A DNA stretch of 64,000 nucleotides from Dictyobacter formicarum (GCF_016587435.1 NZ_BNJJ01000002.1:434001-498000); one strand, 5' to 3'. Shown: positions 16,294-25,609, counted from the stretch's first letter. The notes: a model not told the origin generated them from the sequence alone. A program made the numbers and translations.

Positions 16294-17598
16294 TTATGCA
16301 TTTACACTTGTAGCCGCTGCCTGGATAGTCTCTTCGATCATATCATCATCAAGCGCAAGTGAGATAAAACAGGACTCAAATTGAGAAGGAGGAAGGTAGA
16401 TGCCACTCGTCAACATACTCCAAAAGTAACGAGCAAATCGTTGTGTGTCTGAACGCTTCGCGCTGGTGTAATCTACGACGGCTTCACGCGAAAAATACAG
16501 ACAGAACATAGCACCAATCCGTTTAAAGGTTGCGTCAACTTTGTTATCCTGCAAGGCTTTATTAAAGCCCTCTTCTAATCGCTGTCCTTTTCTTTCAAGT
16601 TCTTCATATTGTCCGGCCTTGCGCAGCTCGTTTAATGTTGCAATACCTGCCGCCATGGCCAGTGGATTGCCAGAGAGCGTACCAGCCTGGTACATGGGGC
16701 CAACTGGCGCCACCATGTCCATAATCTCTCTACGACCACCATAGGCCCCCACAGGTAAACCGCCCCCAATAATTTTGCCAAAGCAGGTCAGGTCAGGGGT
16801 AATTTTGACACGCTCTTGCATACCACCCAGGGCAACGCGGAAGCCAGTCATCACTTCATCAAAGATCAAGATGGCATGGTACTTCTGTGTTAACTCGCGT
16901 AGCCTCTCCAGAAATCCCGGTTCAGGTGGAACCAGCCCCATATTGGCAGCGATTGGCTCAACAATAACGGCTGCGATATCATCAGGGTAACTGGCAAAGA
17001 GCTGTTCCACTTCGGCTGCGTTATTATAGTCGGCGGTGAGAGTGTTCTGCGTCGTCTGTGTTGGTACACCTGGACTATCTGGTAGCCCCATCGTTGCCAC
17101 GCCTGAGCCAGCCTGTACCAGCAGCATATCGGCGTGTCCATGGTAGCATCCACTAAACTTGATAATTTTGTTGCGTCCGGTATAGGCGCGCGCCAGGCGC
17201 AGCGCGCTCATAGTCGCCTCCGTACCAGAATTGACAAAGCGAATCATCTCGACCGAAGGAACACAGTCGATCACCAGACGCGCCAGGTTACTCTCCGCCT
17301 CCGTGGGAGCCCCAAAGCTAAAACCGCGCTGCCCGGCTGCTACTACAGCCTCCAGCACAGCCGGATGCGTATGGCCCAGAATCATAGGGCCCCAGGATTG
17401 CACATAATCCAGATAGCGGTGTCCATCTACATCATAGAGATATGGCCCCTCCGCTCGCTCGATAAACACAGGTTCGCCACCCACGCCCCGAAAGGCGCGT
17501 ACCGGACTATTTACTCCACCAGGAAGCAGTTGTTGCGCCTCTTGATAAAGCTGATGGGAACGCTCCAATGAAAAGGTATCAGAATTTGTTATGAGCAT
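16294..17598 (-). CDS. hemL: Glutamate-1-semialdehyde 2,1-aminomutase
   Basis: 434 residues from ATG 17598 (AAGGGGAT six bases upstream), the usual family length; the frame is open 40 codons further, but that part overlaps hemQ and has no family similarity. A PLP enzyme of the class III aminotransferase fold converting glutamate-1-semialdehyde to 5-aminolevulinate. Seen: [20 protein letters not shown] at the N-terminus, the PLP-binding [19 protein letters not shown] with the cofactor-contacting Asp, and the Schiff-base Lys in [19 protein letters not shown]. It works with HemA (same operon) in the C5 pathway. Starts 22 bases after the hemQ stop. Confidence 0.97.
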   Translation of the reverse strand: MLITNSDTFSLERSHQLYQEAQQLLPGGVNSPVRAFRGVGGEPVFIERAEGPYLYDVDGHRYLDYVQSWGPMILGHTHPAVLEAVVAAGQRGFSFGAPTEAESNLARLVIDCVPSVEMIRFVNSGTEATMSALRLARAYTGRNKIIKFSGCYHGHADMLLVQAGSGVATMGLPDSPGVPTQTTQNTLTADYNNAAEVEQLFASYPDDIAAVIVEPIAANMGLVPPEPGFLERLRELTQKYHAILIFDEVMTGFRVALGGMQERVKITPDLTCFGKIIGGGLPVGAYGGRREIMDMVAPVGPMYQAGTLSGNPLAMAAGIATLNELRKAGQYEELERKGQRLEEGFNKALQDNKVDATFKRIGAMFCLYFSREAVVDYTSAKRSDTQRFARYFWSMLTSGIYLPPSQFESCFISLALDDDMIEETIQAAATSVNA

Positions 17599-17620
17599 AT
17601 ATATCCCCTTATCATCCTTG

Positions 17621-18334
17621 TTAGGCGCCAAGCGCATCCAGAATGTCTGCAAGCGGCTCAGCCACGCAGGTGTACATGGGAGTATCTCGTAATGTATACA
17701 TGCTGGCTTCGGTCTCACGTAATTCCTGTACTAGATCCAGGAAGTCAGAAATGTTATCGGTTTCAAAGGCTACTACGAATTCCTGATCATCGATACCAAA
17801 TGAATAGGTCGTATTCAAAGAGACGCTCGGATATTTCAGCCCTACCCGAATATGCTCACCCATCATGCGTTTACGGTCCTCCATTGGCAGTGCATACCAC
17901 GGACGCGTCTTAACAAACGGATAGACAAACAGGTATTTTTTATCGTCTGGAGTAATAACCAGGCGCGGATCGTGTGCGCCACGGGCATTTTTCCCGACAT
18001 ACACGGAACGCTTCGTCATAGATAACATGGAGCGCTCTTCACGCAGATATGGTCCCATAATGCTGCGGCGCAGCTGGCTGCTAAATTTGCGCAGCTGTTC
18101 AATATCGTACGTGGCCTGCCAGATCATAAAATCTATATCAGAACGCACGCCGTACAGAGCAAAACTGCGAATCAGCTCGTCCTGAGCAGCATAGTCAGCA
18201 TAGATTTGCTTGAGTTGCTGCTTGCCTTGCTCACGCACATCAGCAGGTAACAGTTGCCATTGCTGATCTAATTTATAGAAGCTAAAGCGCACAAGCTGAC
18301 GTGGTTGCTTCGGCTTCGGTTGGGCCGTGGCCAC
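17621..18334 (-). CDS. hemQ: Coproheme decarboxylase HemQ (chlorite dismutase family)
   Basis: 237 residues, GTG start 27 bases after hemD. HemQ-type members of the Cld family oxidatively decarboxylate coproheme III to haem b in the coproporphyrin-dependent route. Seen: the N-terminal dimeric alpha/beta barrel half beginning [17 protein letters not shown], and the diagnostic C-terminal half [16 protein letters not shown] followed by [15 protein letters not shown] (proximal His), [18 protein letters not shown] and [15 protein letters not shown]. The distal Arg of true chlorite dismutases is not apparent, and the genomic setting in a haem operon supports HemQ. Its partners CpfC/HemH and HemY are not in this window. 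Ribosome site is weak; translation may be coupled to hemD. Confidence 0.9.
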   Translation of the reverse strand: MATAQPKPKQPRQLVRFSFYKLDQQWQLLPADVREQGKQQLKQIYADYAAQDELIRSFALYGVRSDIDFMIWQATYDIEQLRKFSSQLRRSIMGPYLREERSMLSMTKRSVYVGKNARGAHDPRLVITPDDKKYLFVYPFVKTRPWYALPMEDRKRMMGEHIRVGLKYPSVSLNTTYSFGIDDQEFVVAFETDNISDFLDLVQELRETEASMYTLRDTPMYTCVAEPLADILDALGA

Positions 18335-18361
18335 CTGGGTCTCGGTCTGGGGATATTAATA

Positions 18362-19258
18362 TTATCTGTATGTATTGTGGTTGCTTGATCTACCATAATT
18401 TTCCTCGTGTAAAACTATTGCTTGCACTAACCCGTCAATGGTAAATTCTGTGGCCTCAATATCAACCTTGAGGCCCAGTTCACGCGCGGTTTGTGAAGTA
18501 ATGGGACCAATGCTGGCCAATTGTACGTGCTGGTTGATGTCATCTAACGAAGGTGTGGTGGCATCAGCGGCACAACTTTGTAGCCATGCAACAAAATTGC
18601 GTACTGTAGAAGAACTGGTGAAAGTCAAAATATCGAGCTGACCTTGCTGTAAAAGTTGTAACACTTCGCGGCCCCGCTCGTCATCCCGGGCAACGGGAAC
18701 TGTATAGTATGCAGGAACTTCATCTACCTGAGCTCCGGCCTGCCGCAACTCGGTGAGAAGGATCTTGCGTGCTTCCGCAGCTCGCGCCAATAGTATACGC
18801 TGCCCTGATAGAGGAGTCTGGCGCTCGTCTGCGTCTTTTTGAAGGGCACTGATAACTCCTTCGGCAATATACTCGTCGGGGATCAGATCGGCGGTCACTC
18901 CATATTGTGCCAGGGCCGCCGCGGTCGCGGGACCAATGGTGGCTATCCGTACGCTCTGGTTGGTATGCAGTGCGGCTGGCTCATATCCGATTGTTTGCAG
19001 GCGCTGCATGCAGATATGCACTCCGTTGGCACTGGTCAGGATCAGCCAATCATAAGCAGAGCTATCATGGGCATATAAGCGCTTTAAGGCCTGATCCAGT
19101 TCTGTCCAGTCTTCCGGCGGAACAATATGGATAGTAGGAAATTCAATGGGAATAGCGCCTAATGAGCGCAGGCGCTCACATAAAACGCTGGCTTGCTCCC
19201 GAGTGCGGGTAACCAGGATGCGCTTTCCCTGTAGCGAGACGATGCTGTGTTTAAACAT
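18362..19258 (-). CDS. hemD: Uroporphyrinogen-III synthase
   Basis: 298 residues with the loosely conserved two-domain HemD fold. N-terminal half: GKRILVTRTREQASVLCERL, then PTIHIVPP and DWLILTSANGVHICMQRL; the C-terminal half has GQRILLARAAEARKILLTEL, VPAYYTVPV and DILTFTSSSTVRNF followed by SIGPITSQTARELGLKVDIE. It cyclises hydroxymethylbilane with inversion of ring D. It overlaps hemC by eight bases, which implies coupled translation. Family members share little sequence, so the position directly after hemC weighs heavily in this call. The C-terminal tail is rich in polar residues and not conserved. Confidence 0.93.
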   Translation of the reverse strand: MFKHSIVSLQGKRILVTRTREQASVLCERLRSLGAIPIEFPTIHIVPPEDWTELDQALKRLYAHDSSAYDWLILTSANGVHICMQRLQTIGYEPAALHTNQSVRIATIGPATAAALAQYGVTADLIPDEYIAEGVISALQKDADERQTPLSGQRILLARAAEARKILLTELRQAGAQVDEVPAYYTVPVARDDERGREVLQLLQQGQLDILTFTSSSTVRNFVAWLQSCAADATTPSLDDINQHVQLASIGPITSQTARELGLKVDIEATEFTIDGLVQAIVLHEENYGRSSNHNTYR

Positions 19259-20252
19259 TGAGATGCTCCCGATCTCGGGGTAAGGCTAACTCCTGGATGA
19301 TGTCACGCGCACCTTGAGCCAGAGCTTGCTCTGCCAGGGCAATTCCTAGTTTTTCGGCCTCCTCTACGGTAGAATGCTCTGTCCAGGATATCGACTGTCG
19401 TACACGTATACGTCGCTGACCATCCAGGCTGGCAACAATACCATCAATCTCAAGTGTCTGTGCAGCTATGGTACTATACGCCGCCACTGGCAAGTAACAA
19501 CCAGCTCCCAGGCGACGCATAAACATACGTTCAGCGGTTGTAGTAGCCAGGACCGCCGTATCCTGAAGGGGGGCTAGCAATTCTAGCATGCGATCCTCTG
19601 CCCGACATTCAAGGGCTAGAGCGCCCTGTCCCGGGGCCGGCAACAACTTATCGACAGGAAAGTATGTGAGTCGTCCAGCCAGCCGCTCCTGCATCCCTAA
19701 ACGGTGAAGGCCTGCAGAGGCTAAAACAATGCCATCATAATCGCCTGCGTCCAATTTGCGCAGACGTGTATCTACGTTTCCTCGCAATGATAAGATCTGA
19801 GCATGGGGAGCCAGATCGCGGATCTGCGCCGTACGCCGTAAACTACAAGTACCAATTCGCAATGTGTTTGCAAAAGCGGCCTGCTCTTCTACCGGTCGCA
19901 GCATTCCATCTGTAATATGAAAAGGTACACGGGAAACAAAAACGTCACGTACGTCTTCACGCGGGCCGACGATCACCAGGCGTAAGTCATCTGGCTGTAC
20001 CGTCGGTAAATCTTTTAAACTATGGACGGCCAGGTCGATGCTGCCCTCATGCAGGGCGCGCTCGATTTCGGTAACGAAAACGCCATCGCTGCCAATTTGT
20101 GAGAGTGGCACACCTGTAACACGGTCGCCAGTCGTACGAATTTGCTCAATAACGATTTCAAGGTTTGGCCACTGCTGATGTAATTTCTGGACAATCCACT
20201 GGGTCTGGGTCATGGCGAGCTTGCTGGCTCGCGTTCCGATGGTCACTCTCAT
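19251..20252 (-). CDS. hemC: Hydroxymethylbilane synthase (porphobilinogen deaminase)
   Basis: 333 residues. It polymerises four porphobilinogens on a dipyrromethane cofactor attached to a Cys. Seen: MRVTIGTRASKLAMTQTQWI at the N-terminus, HSLKDLPT with the catalytic Asp region, the Arg-rich RIGTCSLRRTAQI, and the cofactor Cys in RRLGAGCYLPVAAYS. Length is slightly above the usual 300-315 residues. Its first 31 codons lie inside the hemA reading frame: the overlap of 95 bases (20158-20252) is unusually long, so the ribosome site AGAAGAGAA is itself coding sequence of hemA. The start is fixed by the invariant RVTIGTRAS motif. Confidence 0.97.
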   Translation of the reverse strand: MRVTIGTRASKLAMTQTQWIVQKLHQQWPNLEIVIEQIRTTGDRVTGVPLSQIGSDGVFVTEIERALHEGSIDLAVHSLKDLPTVQPDDLRLVIVGPREDVRDVFVSRVPFHITDGMLRPVEEQAAFANTLRIGTCSLRRTAQIRDLAPHAQILSLRGNVDTRLRKLDAGDYDGIVLASAGLHRLGMQERLAGRLTYFPVDKLLPAPGQGALALECRAEDRMLELLAPLQDTAVLATTTAERMFMRRLGAGCYLPVAAYSTIAAQTLEIDGIVASLDGQRRIRVRQSISWTEHSTVEEAEKLGIALAEQALAQGARDIIQELALPRDREHLNV

Positions 20253-21519
20253 GGTTTTTCTCTTCTAAATCAAACAGATAGCGCATAGCATCAGCATAAA
20301 CATGCCCCTGACCAGCCGCCGCCGCATCCTTTAGTCGTAACATAGGCGTATGCAACAATTTATTCATGAGACGTTTTGTCAGTTCTTGTACAGCCACTAC
20401 TTCCCGTTCAGAGAGAGTAGGGGAGAGCTGGCGCAGTATGCGCGTCAATTCTTGCTGGCGTAATTCGTCAGCTTTTTGCCGTAAATCACTGATGGTATCA
20501 ACAACACTGAGGGAAGCCAACCAGCGCTGAAAGGACTGAACTTCTTCTTCAATAATGGCCTGTACGTGTTCAGTTTCTAATAAGCGTAGCTGTATACCTC
20601 GTTCTACTTCAGATTGTAGATCATCAAGATTATAAAGATGAATATCTGGAATTGCTCCCACTGCGGGATCTATATCTCGTGGTAATGCAATGTCAATCAT
20701 TAACAGGGAACGCTCTCCACGCTGTTCCATGACCTGGGTCATTATGTCAGGAGTGAGAATGGCATGGGGCGCTTTGGTTGAGCTGATGACAACATCAGCA
20801 TCCAGTAATGCTTCAGATAGCTCTTGAAATGGCCGCAAGGTCGCTTGCAGGGACTCTGCCAGTTCTATCGCATTGGCCTGAGTACGATTGACAATAACAA
20901 TTTGACGCGCCCCGTTGTCCTTCAGGTTACGAGCAGCCAGTTCGCTCATTTTACCAGAGCCAACCAGCAAAACATTGGCCTGATGAAAATCAGGTAGCAG
21001 GTGGCGCGCCAGCTGTACAGCGACATGGCTCAATGAGGCTGCATTTTTACTAATACCAGTTTCGCTGCGCGCTCGCTTCCCTGCGACAACCGCTGCCCGA
21101 AATAAAGCAGAAGTTACAGAGCCGGCATAGCCACTTCCCTGCGCAATCTCCAATGCATCAACCACTTGTCCTTGAATTTGAGGCTCTCCTGGAACCAAAG
21201 AATAAAGGCCAGCGGCAACACCAAAGAGATGCGCAGTTGCACGTTCGTCAATAAAACAATAGCAATGAGCTTCTAATTCGTCGAGAGCAACCTGACGCAT
21301 CTCACTCAGAACATGAAGTAGGTCTATACGCCCTTGAATAGCATCCTGGCACACTGCATACAGTTCAACACGGTTACAGGTAGAGAGAAAAACACATTCA
21401 CTGGCAACCTTACTAGCTGCTTGGAGCTGCTGCGGAATATAACGCGCAGAACACGCGAGGCGCTCACGCAATGCAATAGAGGCGGTAGTATGATCAACGC
21501 CAACAACAATGATATGCAT
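20158..21519 (-). CDS. hemA: Glutamyl-tRNA reductase
   Basis: 453 residues. First enzyme of the C5 pathway: reduces glutamyl-tRNA with NADPH to glutamate-1-semialdehyde. Seen: HIIVVGVDHTTASIALRERL, the catalytic Cys in VFLSTCNRVELYAV, GEPQIQGQVVDALEIAQGSG, the Rossmann loop VLLVGSGKMSELAARNLKDN, and the dimerisation helix with RYLFDLEEKN near the end. The last about 32 residues read through the hemC start in another frame and are not family-like, so the real protein may end with an extra tail, or a sequencing frameshift exists near 20250. The gene leads the operon, with a promoter at 21561-21588 and GAGG five bases before the ATG. Confidence 0.97.
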   Translation of the reverse strand: MHIIVVGVDHTTASIALRERLACSARYIPQQLQAASKVASECVFLSTCNRVELYAVCQDAIQGRIDLLHVLSEMRQVALDELEAHCYCFIDERATAHLFGVAAGLYSLVPGEPQIQGQVVDALEIAQGSGYAGSVTSALFRAAVVAGKRARSETGISKNAASLSHVAVQLARHLLPDFHQANVLLVGSGKMSELAARNLKDNGARQIVIVNRTQANAIELAESLQATLRPFQELSEALLDADVVISSTKAPHAILTPDIMTQVMEQRGERSLLMIDIALPRDIDPAVGAIPDIHLYNLDDLQSEVERGIQLRLLETEHVQAIIEEEVQSFQRWLASLSVVDTISDLRQKADELRQQELTRILRQLSPTLSEREVVAVQELTKRLMNKLLHTPMLRLKDAAAAGQGHVYADAMRYLFDLEEKNHESDHRNASQQARHDPDPVDCPEITSAVAKP

Positions 21520-21560
21520 GCAAACCTCATAAACCTCTAAATAATTTATAGTCTATAGAG

Positions 21561-21588
21561 ATTTTAGCGTTTTTTTGCCGTTAGTCAA
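21561..21588 (-). promoter_or_regulatory. Predicted promoter of the hem operon
   Basis: On the minus strand TTGACT (21588-21583) is separated by 16 bases from TAAAAT (21566-21561), about 40 bases before the hemA ATG. No other start-proximal promoter is evident for the following five genes, so they are probably one transcript. Confidence 0.55.
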
Positions 21589-22293
21589 GGCTGTATTGCC
21601 CGATATCTTATCAGGAGAACACCCTATATATGATGGTACATTCTGGCGTAAGCTGACAAAGTCCGATAGAAAAAACATCAATTTCCAGCTTACCAGCAAT
21701 AGTACCAGAATACTGTATTGGCGTCCGGCAAAGAAACGCTGCTAGTGCATGAAGCAGAAATTTTTGTGCGAGGTAATAGCTATGTATGTTACCCGTTCTT
21801 CATTCATGCAACATCAAGGTAGATACATAGGATGACGTAGAGGGAAAAATGAGCATGCCTCCTGTGGTACGCGCTCGGGCTGATGGCCTCTCCAAGTCTA
21901 TCCTATGTAATTTTTAGCCCCAAATTTATCTTCACTGGCGTTCCTATTTTAGGGGCAAACATAATCAAGAACGTCTTTTGTATATCCCAATTTCCCAGTG
22001 CAACCAAAAACTCTGGCATTCATCCACTTCACGAGCTATTATGCATTATTGCGCTTACCTATAAAGTGCCACGAATGTCACAACCGCATCCGACAATACC
22101 GGTCGCTATTACTCAGATAATCACCAGGATATAACGACTCAAATGAAGAGTCAAAATGTACTCCCGCGACGGACAAAAAGTTGTATCATATCAGCATAAT
22201 CTCTGATAACAATGTTGATGGTATTTTAATGAGCTGGCTTAAGCAGGGACCGCTTGAGCCGGTTCTAAGGCTGTCATCCAGGAGTAACATTGC
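21589..22293. other. Intergenic region without a recognisable gene
   Basis: About 700 bases between the divergent hem operon and the gene at 22294. Open frames here (the longest plus-strand one is 83 codons at 21883-22134) lack a ribosome site and protein-like composition. Only generic AT-rich patches are seen, with GCTTAAGC and GCTTGAGC as neighbouring near-palindromes around 22238-22259. Confidence 0.4.
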
Positions 22294-22782
22294 ATGATTC
22301 ATCTCGATCCCCGTTTTACGGCCATTATTAGTGTGCTTTTTATTGCTATGGGGCTCTATAACTGCTATATTGGGCAGAAGCGCATGCGGTTGATGCGTGC
22401 CCGTGGTGATAAGACTGCCTGGTACAAGCAGGTTGGTATCTTAACAGGTATAGAGTATAGCTTACTTGGGGTGGTTCTTCTTCTTAATCTAGGCATCTCG
22501 ACAGGTTTTTTTCCAGAGTCGATGGCAGCTATCGTTGTACCACTCTACACCATAGTGCTGCTATTGGCTGCCGCCGTGCTTCTGCTGATACTCTTACAGA
22601 CATTGGCAGCCTCACGCCGTCGTTCTCGCCGCACTTCAACGCCAGTCCATCAGCCAATAGTTTCAGAAGAGCCTGAGCAGCAGAAACTTACAGCTGAACA
22701 ACTTGCGATCCAGATTCGCCATCGTCGTGAACGACGCAAGAAGGCAGCAGCTGCCCGCCGACGTCAGTCGGGTAAAGCCTGA
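22294..22782 (+). CDS. Small three-helix membrane protein with basic C-terminal tail
   Basis: 162 residues, not recognised. Three membrane segments are visible: FTAIISVLFIAMGLYNCYIG (about 8-27), SLLGVVLLLNLGISTGF (about 53-70) and LYTIVLLLAAAVLLLILLQT (about 86-108). The remaining 50 residues are a strongly basic tail (ASRRRSRRTS; RHRRERRKKAAAARRRQS) that would sit in the cytoplasm and could contact nucleic acid or the membrane surface. The ATG follows AGGAG by about ten bases. It appears to be a single-gene unit. No functional prediction is justified. Confidence 0.7.
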   Translation: MIHLDPRFTAIISVLFIAMGLYNCYIGQKRMRLMRARGDKTAWYKQVGILTGIEYSLLGVVLLLNLGISTGFFPESMAAIVVPLYTIVLLLAAAVLLLILLQTLAASRRRSRRTSTPVHQPIVSEEPEQQKLTAEQLAIQIRHRRERRKKAAAARRRQSGKA

Positions 22783-23106
22783 CAGGCCGGATTATTACTT
22801 CACCTCTCATCCAATAATCTTTGCGCTCCACATTAGATGTGTGCTCACCCCTCTCATACAGCATGCATCTAATTAACATGCCTCAATCGTTATCATACAA
22901 AGAGAGCAGCCAAAATCATTGTCGCTACTTTTCCAGGTGCATTGGACGGAAAACTGATCTGTGAACGTGTGATCTTCAAAAAGGCTTTTAACCAGAACAA
23001 ATATTCGATAAAAATAATAGCTATAGTGTTTGTGAAATGTAATATTGTTGGCTTTATGACACTTCATCGCACTCTGGGGTAATAGATTTTAGTGGGGGAG
23101 GTAAGC
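22783..23106. other. Intergenic region, nothing recognised
   Basis: About 320 AT-rich bases before the gene at 23107. No tRNA, hairpin terminator or convincing open frame is seen. The promoter of the next gene must lie here, but no -10/-35 pair stands out. Confidence 0.35.
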
Positions 23107-23889
23107 ATGTTCAATCCTGATAAAAAAACAACCAATCCTGTGTTTAATCAAATCAGGCATTACTTTGGCTTTGTTCCTCCTGTTTTTGTTGCTGTAAAGG
23201 CAGATCATGATCTGCTACACGCTTTATGGCAGCAAACTCGTGCAATGTACATCAATAATCCTCTTCCACCTGTACTTAAAGAAAAATTTTTTCTATATAT
23301 ATCGTATTCTTGCGACATGCCTTACGACTTACGTAGTCATTGTATTATGCTCAAAAAATATGGTGTAAGTGAATCCGAAATAGTTGCCTTGCTACAAACA
23401 CCACTTCCTACGGCGCAACAAATTGATCAGCATGTGCAGCAGTTGCGTGCCATACCAGAGACATTAGATAACTGGCCAAAAAACGATAAGAGCCTTGAGT
23501 TGATGTTTTTCGCCTGCATAGTTCATCTCTTTTTATACCATACTCATGCCTCGGCTGGTTGCCGTAAAGAGTTACAGCGGTTGCTAGGAAAACGCTATAT
23601 GTTTCTTGTTGCGCTCTTTAACTATATACATACCTGCCATCGTTGGATTGGAGCAAATCCAGAAATATATAAAGAAAAAGATAAACAGATTATCAATAGT
23701 TTCGATACCGCGTTTGGAGATGCAACTCGGCTTCATACAGTTATTAATGAGCAATTTGAACGAGCACATCGACAGCACCAACTCACTGAACAAGATCTTC
23801 ATACCAGGGTACGACCTTCTGGTTTACGTTGCCAGAAGCAGAGTAAATCTGAGCTTATATGGGGAATAGAGCAACCAGCCTTATGGTAG
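23107..23889 (+). CDS. AhpD/carboxymuconolactone decarboxylase-like protein
   Basis: 260 residues, starting at ATG 23107 with GGGGGAGGT five bases upstream. The N-terminal part resembles the peroxidase-related CMD/AhpD fold: HYFGFVPPVFVAVKADHDLL, LWQQTRAMYINNPLPPVLKE and FFLYISYSCDMPYDLRSHCI, where a Cys and a HisCys pair sit as in AhpD-like active sites (canonical: Cys-x2-Cys-x3-His), but here the spacing is changed to Cys-x8-His-Cys, so disulphide reductase activity is doubtful. The C-terminal half has a second helical repeat (LYHTHASAGCRKELQRLLGK) without the motif. The gene is AT-richer than its neighbours. Its stop codon lies in the loop of a perfect 17-bp hairpin. Homology call moderate; substrate unknown. 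Confidence 0.6.
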   Translation: MFNPDKKTTNPVFNQIRHYFGFVPPVFVAVKADHDLLHALWQQTRAMYINNPLPPVLKEKFFLYISYSCDMPYDLRSHCIMLKKYGVSESEIVALLQTPLPTAQQIDQHVQQLRAIPETLDNWPKNDKSLELMFFACIVHLFLYHTHASAGCRKELQRLLGKRYMFLVALFNYIHTCHRWIGANPEIYKEKDKQIINSFDTAFGDATRLHTVINEQFERAHRQHQLTEQDLHTRVRPSGLRCQKQSKSELIWGIEQPALW

Positions 23890-23907
23890 TTAAGGCTGGT
23901 TGCTCTA
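23867..23907. terminator. Perfect 17-bp stem-loop enclosing a stop codon
   Basis: TAGAGCAACCAGCCTTA (23867-23883) pairs without mismatch with TAAGGCTGGTTGCTCTA (23891-23907) across a 7-base loop that contains the TAG stop of the upstream gene (23887-23889). There is no U-run on the plus strand. It may block transcription from either side, protect the message, or recycle ribosomes. Confidence 0.6.
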
Positions 23908-23959
23908 AATCCTGACACATATATCTGGCCGGCAACGAAATGCACGGCATAAAAACTGG

Positions 23960-24832
23960 CTAGCGCGTTTGTGCGCGTTTCTCTGCCTGTTGCCAGGCTG
24001 CAGCTATACATTGCTTCAGTAACAATGCATTGGTTAAAGGCCCTACACCACCAGGCACAGGAGTGATAGCGCCTGCGATCTCTTGCACTGCGGTATAATC
24101 TACATCACCCACCATACCGCCTTCCGGCAAGGCGTTGATACCAACGTCAATGACAGTTGCCCCCGGACGTACCATTTCTGCCTTGACCATGGTTGCACGG
24201 CCCACGGCTGCAACCAGCACATCTGCTTGCCTGGTGAAAGATGCAAGATCAGGTGTGCGAGAATGGCAGATCGTTACAGTTGCGTTTTTCTGTAGCAATA
24301 GTAAAGCCAGCGGCTTTCCAACTACATTACTCCGCCCCAGCACAACTACGTGTTTTCCTTCTAACTGAATATTGCCGCGTTCTAAAATCTCCATCACAGC
24401 CGCAGCTGTAGATGGCTGGAAGCTGGGAAGTCCCAGACAAAGGTTGCCTGCACTGATCGGGCTGATACCATCGATATCCTTTTCAGGTGCAATCGTGTTT
24501 GCGACAAGATCTTGAGAGAGATGGGTTGGTAAAGGCATCTGCACAATAATTCCATGCACTCTGTCATCGCGGTTTAGACGCACCAGAGCTGTATGTAGTT
24601 CCTCAGCAGTTGTTTGCTCAGGCAACAGATCCAGGCGCGCTTCAACACCAATCTCTCTGGCAATCTTTAAAATTGCTTTGCTATAAAAGCCGGATGCTGC
24701 ATCACCTTCAACGCGCACAATTACTAATCCTGGTGCATGCCCATGCTTTTGTTCATAGCGCTGTACTTCTTCGCGCAGCTCGACTTTCAATTCAGCGCTC
24801 ATCGTGCGCCCGTTGAGTATTGCTGCTGTCAC
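23960..24832 (-). CDS. folD: Bifunctional methylene-THF dehydrogenase/methenyl-THF cyclohydrolase
   Basis: 290 residues. FolD interconverts 5,10-methylene-, methenyl- and 10-formyl-tetrahydrofolate with NADP. Seen: VEGDAASGFYSKAILKIARE with the catalytic Tyr-x3-Lys, the conserved GIIVQMPLPTHL, EKDIDGISPISAGNLCLG, the Rossmann VVVLGRSNVVGKPLALLLLQ, and PGGVGPLTNALLLKQC near the end. The start is GTG overlapping the fchA stop by four bases (GTGA), with GGAG eight bases upstream inside fchA, so the two are translationally coupled. Length is typical. Confidence 0.97.
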   Translation of the reverse strand: MTAAILNGRTMSAELKVELREEVQRYEQKHGHAPGLVIVRVEGDAASGFYSKAILKIAREIGVEARLDLLPEQTTAEELHTALVRLNRDDRVHGIIVQMPLPTHLSQDLVANTIAPEKDIDGISPISAGNLCLGLPSFQPSTAAAVMEILERGNIQLEGKHVVVLGRSNVVGKPLALLLLQKNATVTICHSRTPDLASFTRQADVLVAAVGRATMVKAEMVRPGATVIDVGINALPEGGMVGDVDYTAVQEIAGAITPVPGGVGPLTNALLLKQCIAAAWQQAEKRAQTR

Positions 24833-25452
24833 GCTCTTTCTCCTACAATAGCAACCACGCGCTGACTGCCAGCCGAGATGGTGTCCAGGGCAGCATTCAA
24901 ACGACTATTCAATGCGCTAACACGTTCAGCGTCCTTCATGGCATTCAGGTTAGTGCGCACCATCCAGGCGGCGCCTGTTCCGGCACCAGAAGCCATCATG
25001 GAAGCGGTTGCGATATCGCTCAAGACGTTCTTATTACCAATCTCAGCAATGCGCTGGCAGTGCTGGACTAACTCGGCTGCACACTCGGCCATCTCCAGTG
25101 GTACCAGGGCAGCATCTACCAAACCAGCCTGAATAGCCTGTGTGCGAGCAGCTTTTTCTTCCGCGGTTGCTCGTGGTAATTTAAAACTGGCTGAAAGTTT
25201 ATCATAAGCATCTATATCAGCTTGCATGAGCTCTTGAAAGCGCGTACGAAGCTGTTCAGTCTGCGTCAGGATCGTTTCGATGTCGGCATGTACATCCGCG
25301 TAATCAGCCTTGCTCAGCGTCAGTCTGGAAACCATACAGGCCAATGCCGATCCCATTGCCCCACTTAAGGCCGCGGTAGAGCCGCCTCCTGGCGTGGACT
25401 TTGACGAGGCCAGATCATCAAGGTATTCTTGTAGAGGTTTATCTAGATACAT
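24829..25452 (-). CDS. fchA: Methenyltetrahydrofolate cyclohydrolase FchA (formiminotransferase-cyclodeaminase family)
   Basis: 207 residues, the stand-alone cyclodeaminase/cyclohydrolase domain. Signature near the N-terminus: SSKSTPGGGSTAALSGAMGS followed by ALACMVSRLTL. The all-helical fold is seen later in GIAEIGNKNV-like DIATASMMASGAGTGAAWMV. In acetogens and clostridia this enzyme hydrolyses methenyl-THF; in others it is the cyclodeaminase half of FTCD. Its coupling with folD here favours the cyclohydrolase role, which duplicates one FolD activity. GGAAGAGAG lies just before the ATG. No histidine-degradation genes are adjacent. Confidence 0.9.
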   Translation of the reverse strand: MYLDKPLQEYLDDLASSKSTPGGGSTAALSGAMGSALACMVSRLTLSKADYADVHADIETILTQTEQLRTRFQELMQADIDAYDKLSASFKLPRATAEEKAARTQAIQAGLVDAALVPLEMAECAAELVQHCQRIAEIGNKNVLSDIATASMMASGAGTGAAWMVRTNLNAMKDAERVSALNSRLNAALDTISAGSQRVVAIVGERA

Positions 25453-25609
25453 GTTCTCTCTTCCAAATTCATTTTAGATCACTCCCAGCCGCCACAGCGA
25501 TGCACATATTTTTGCTTCTGTATGACGGTAATCAGAACCTATTCTCTGGGATACTCCTTTGCATTCTAACACCCTCTCAAAGCTAACGTCGAGTGGGCCG
25601 ACATAAATA

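Noticed and set aside
21883..22134. 83-codon plus-strand frame in the gap after hemA
   Set aside because: No ribosome site, unusual composition, no domain-like pattern.
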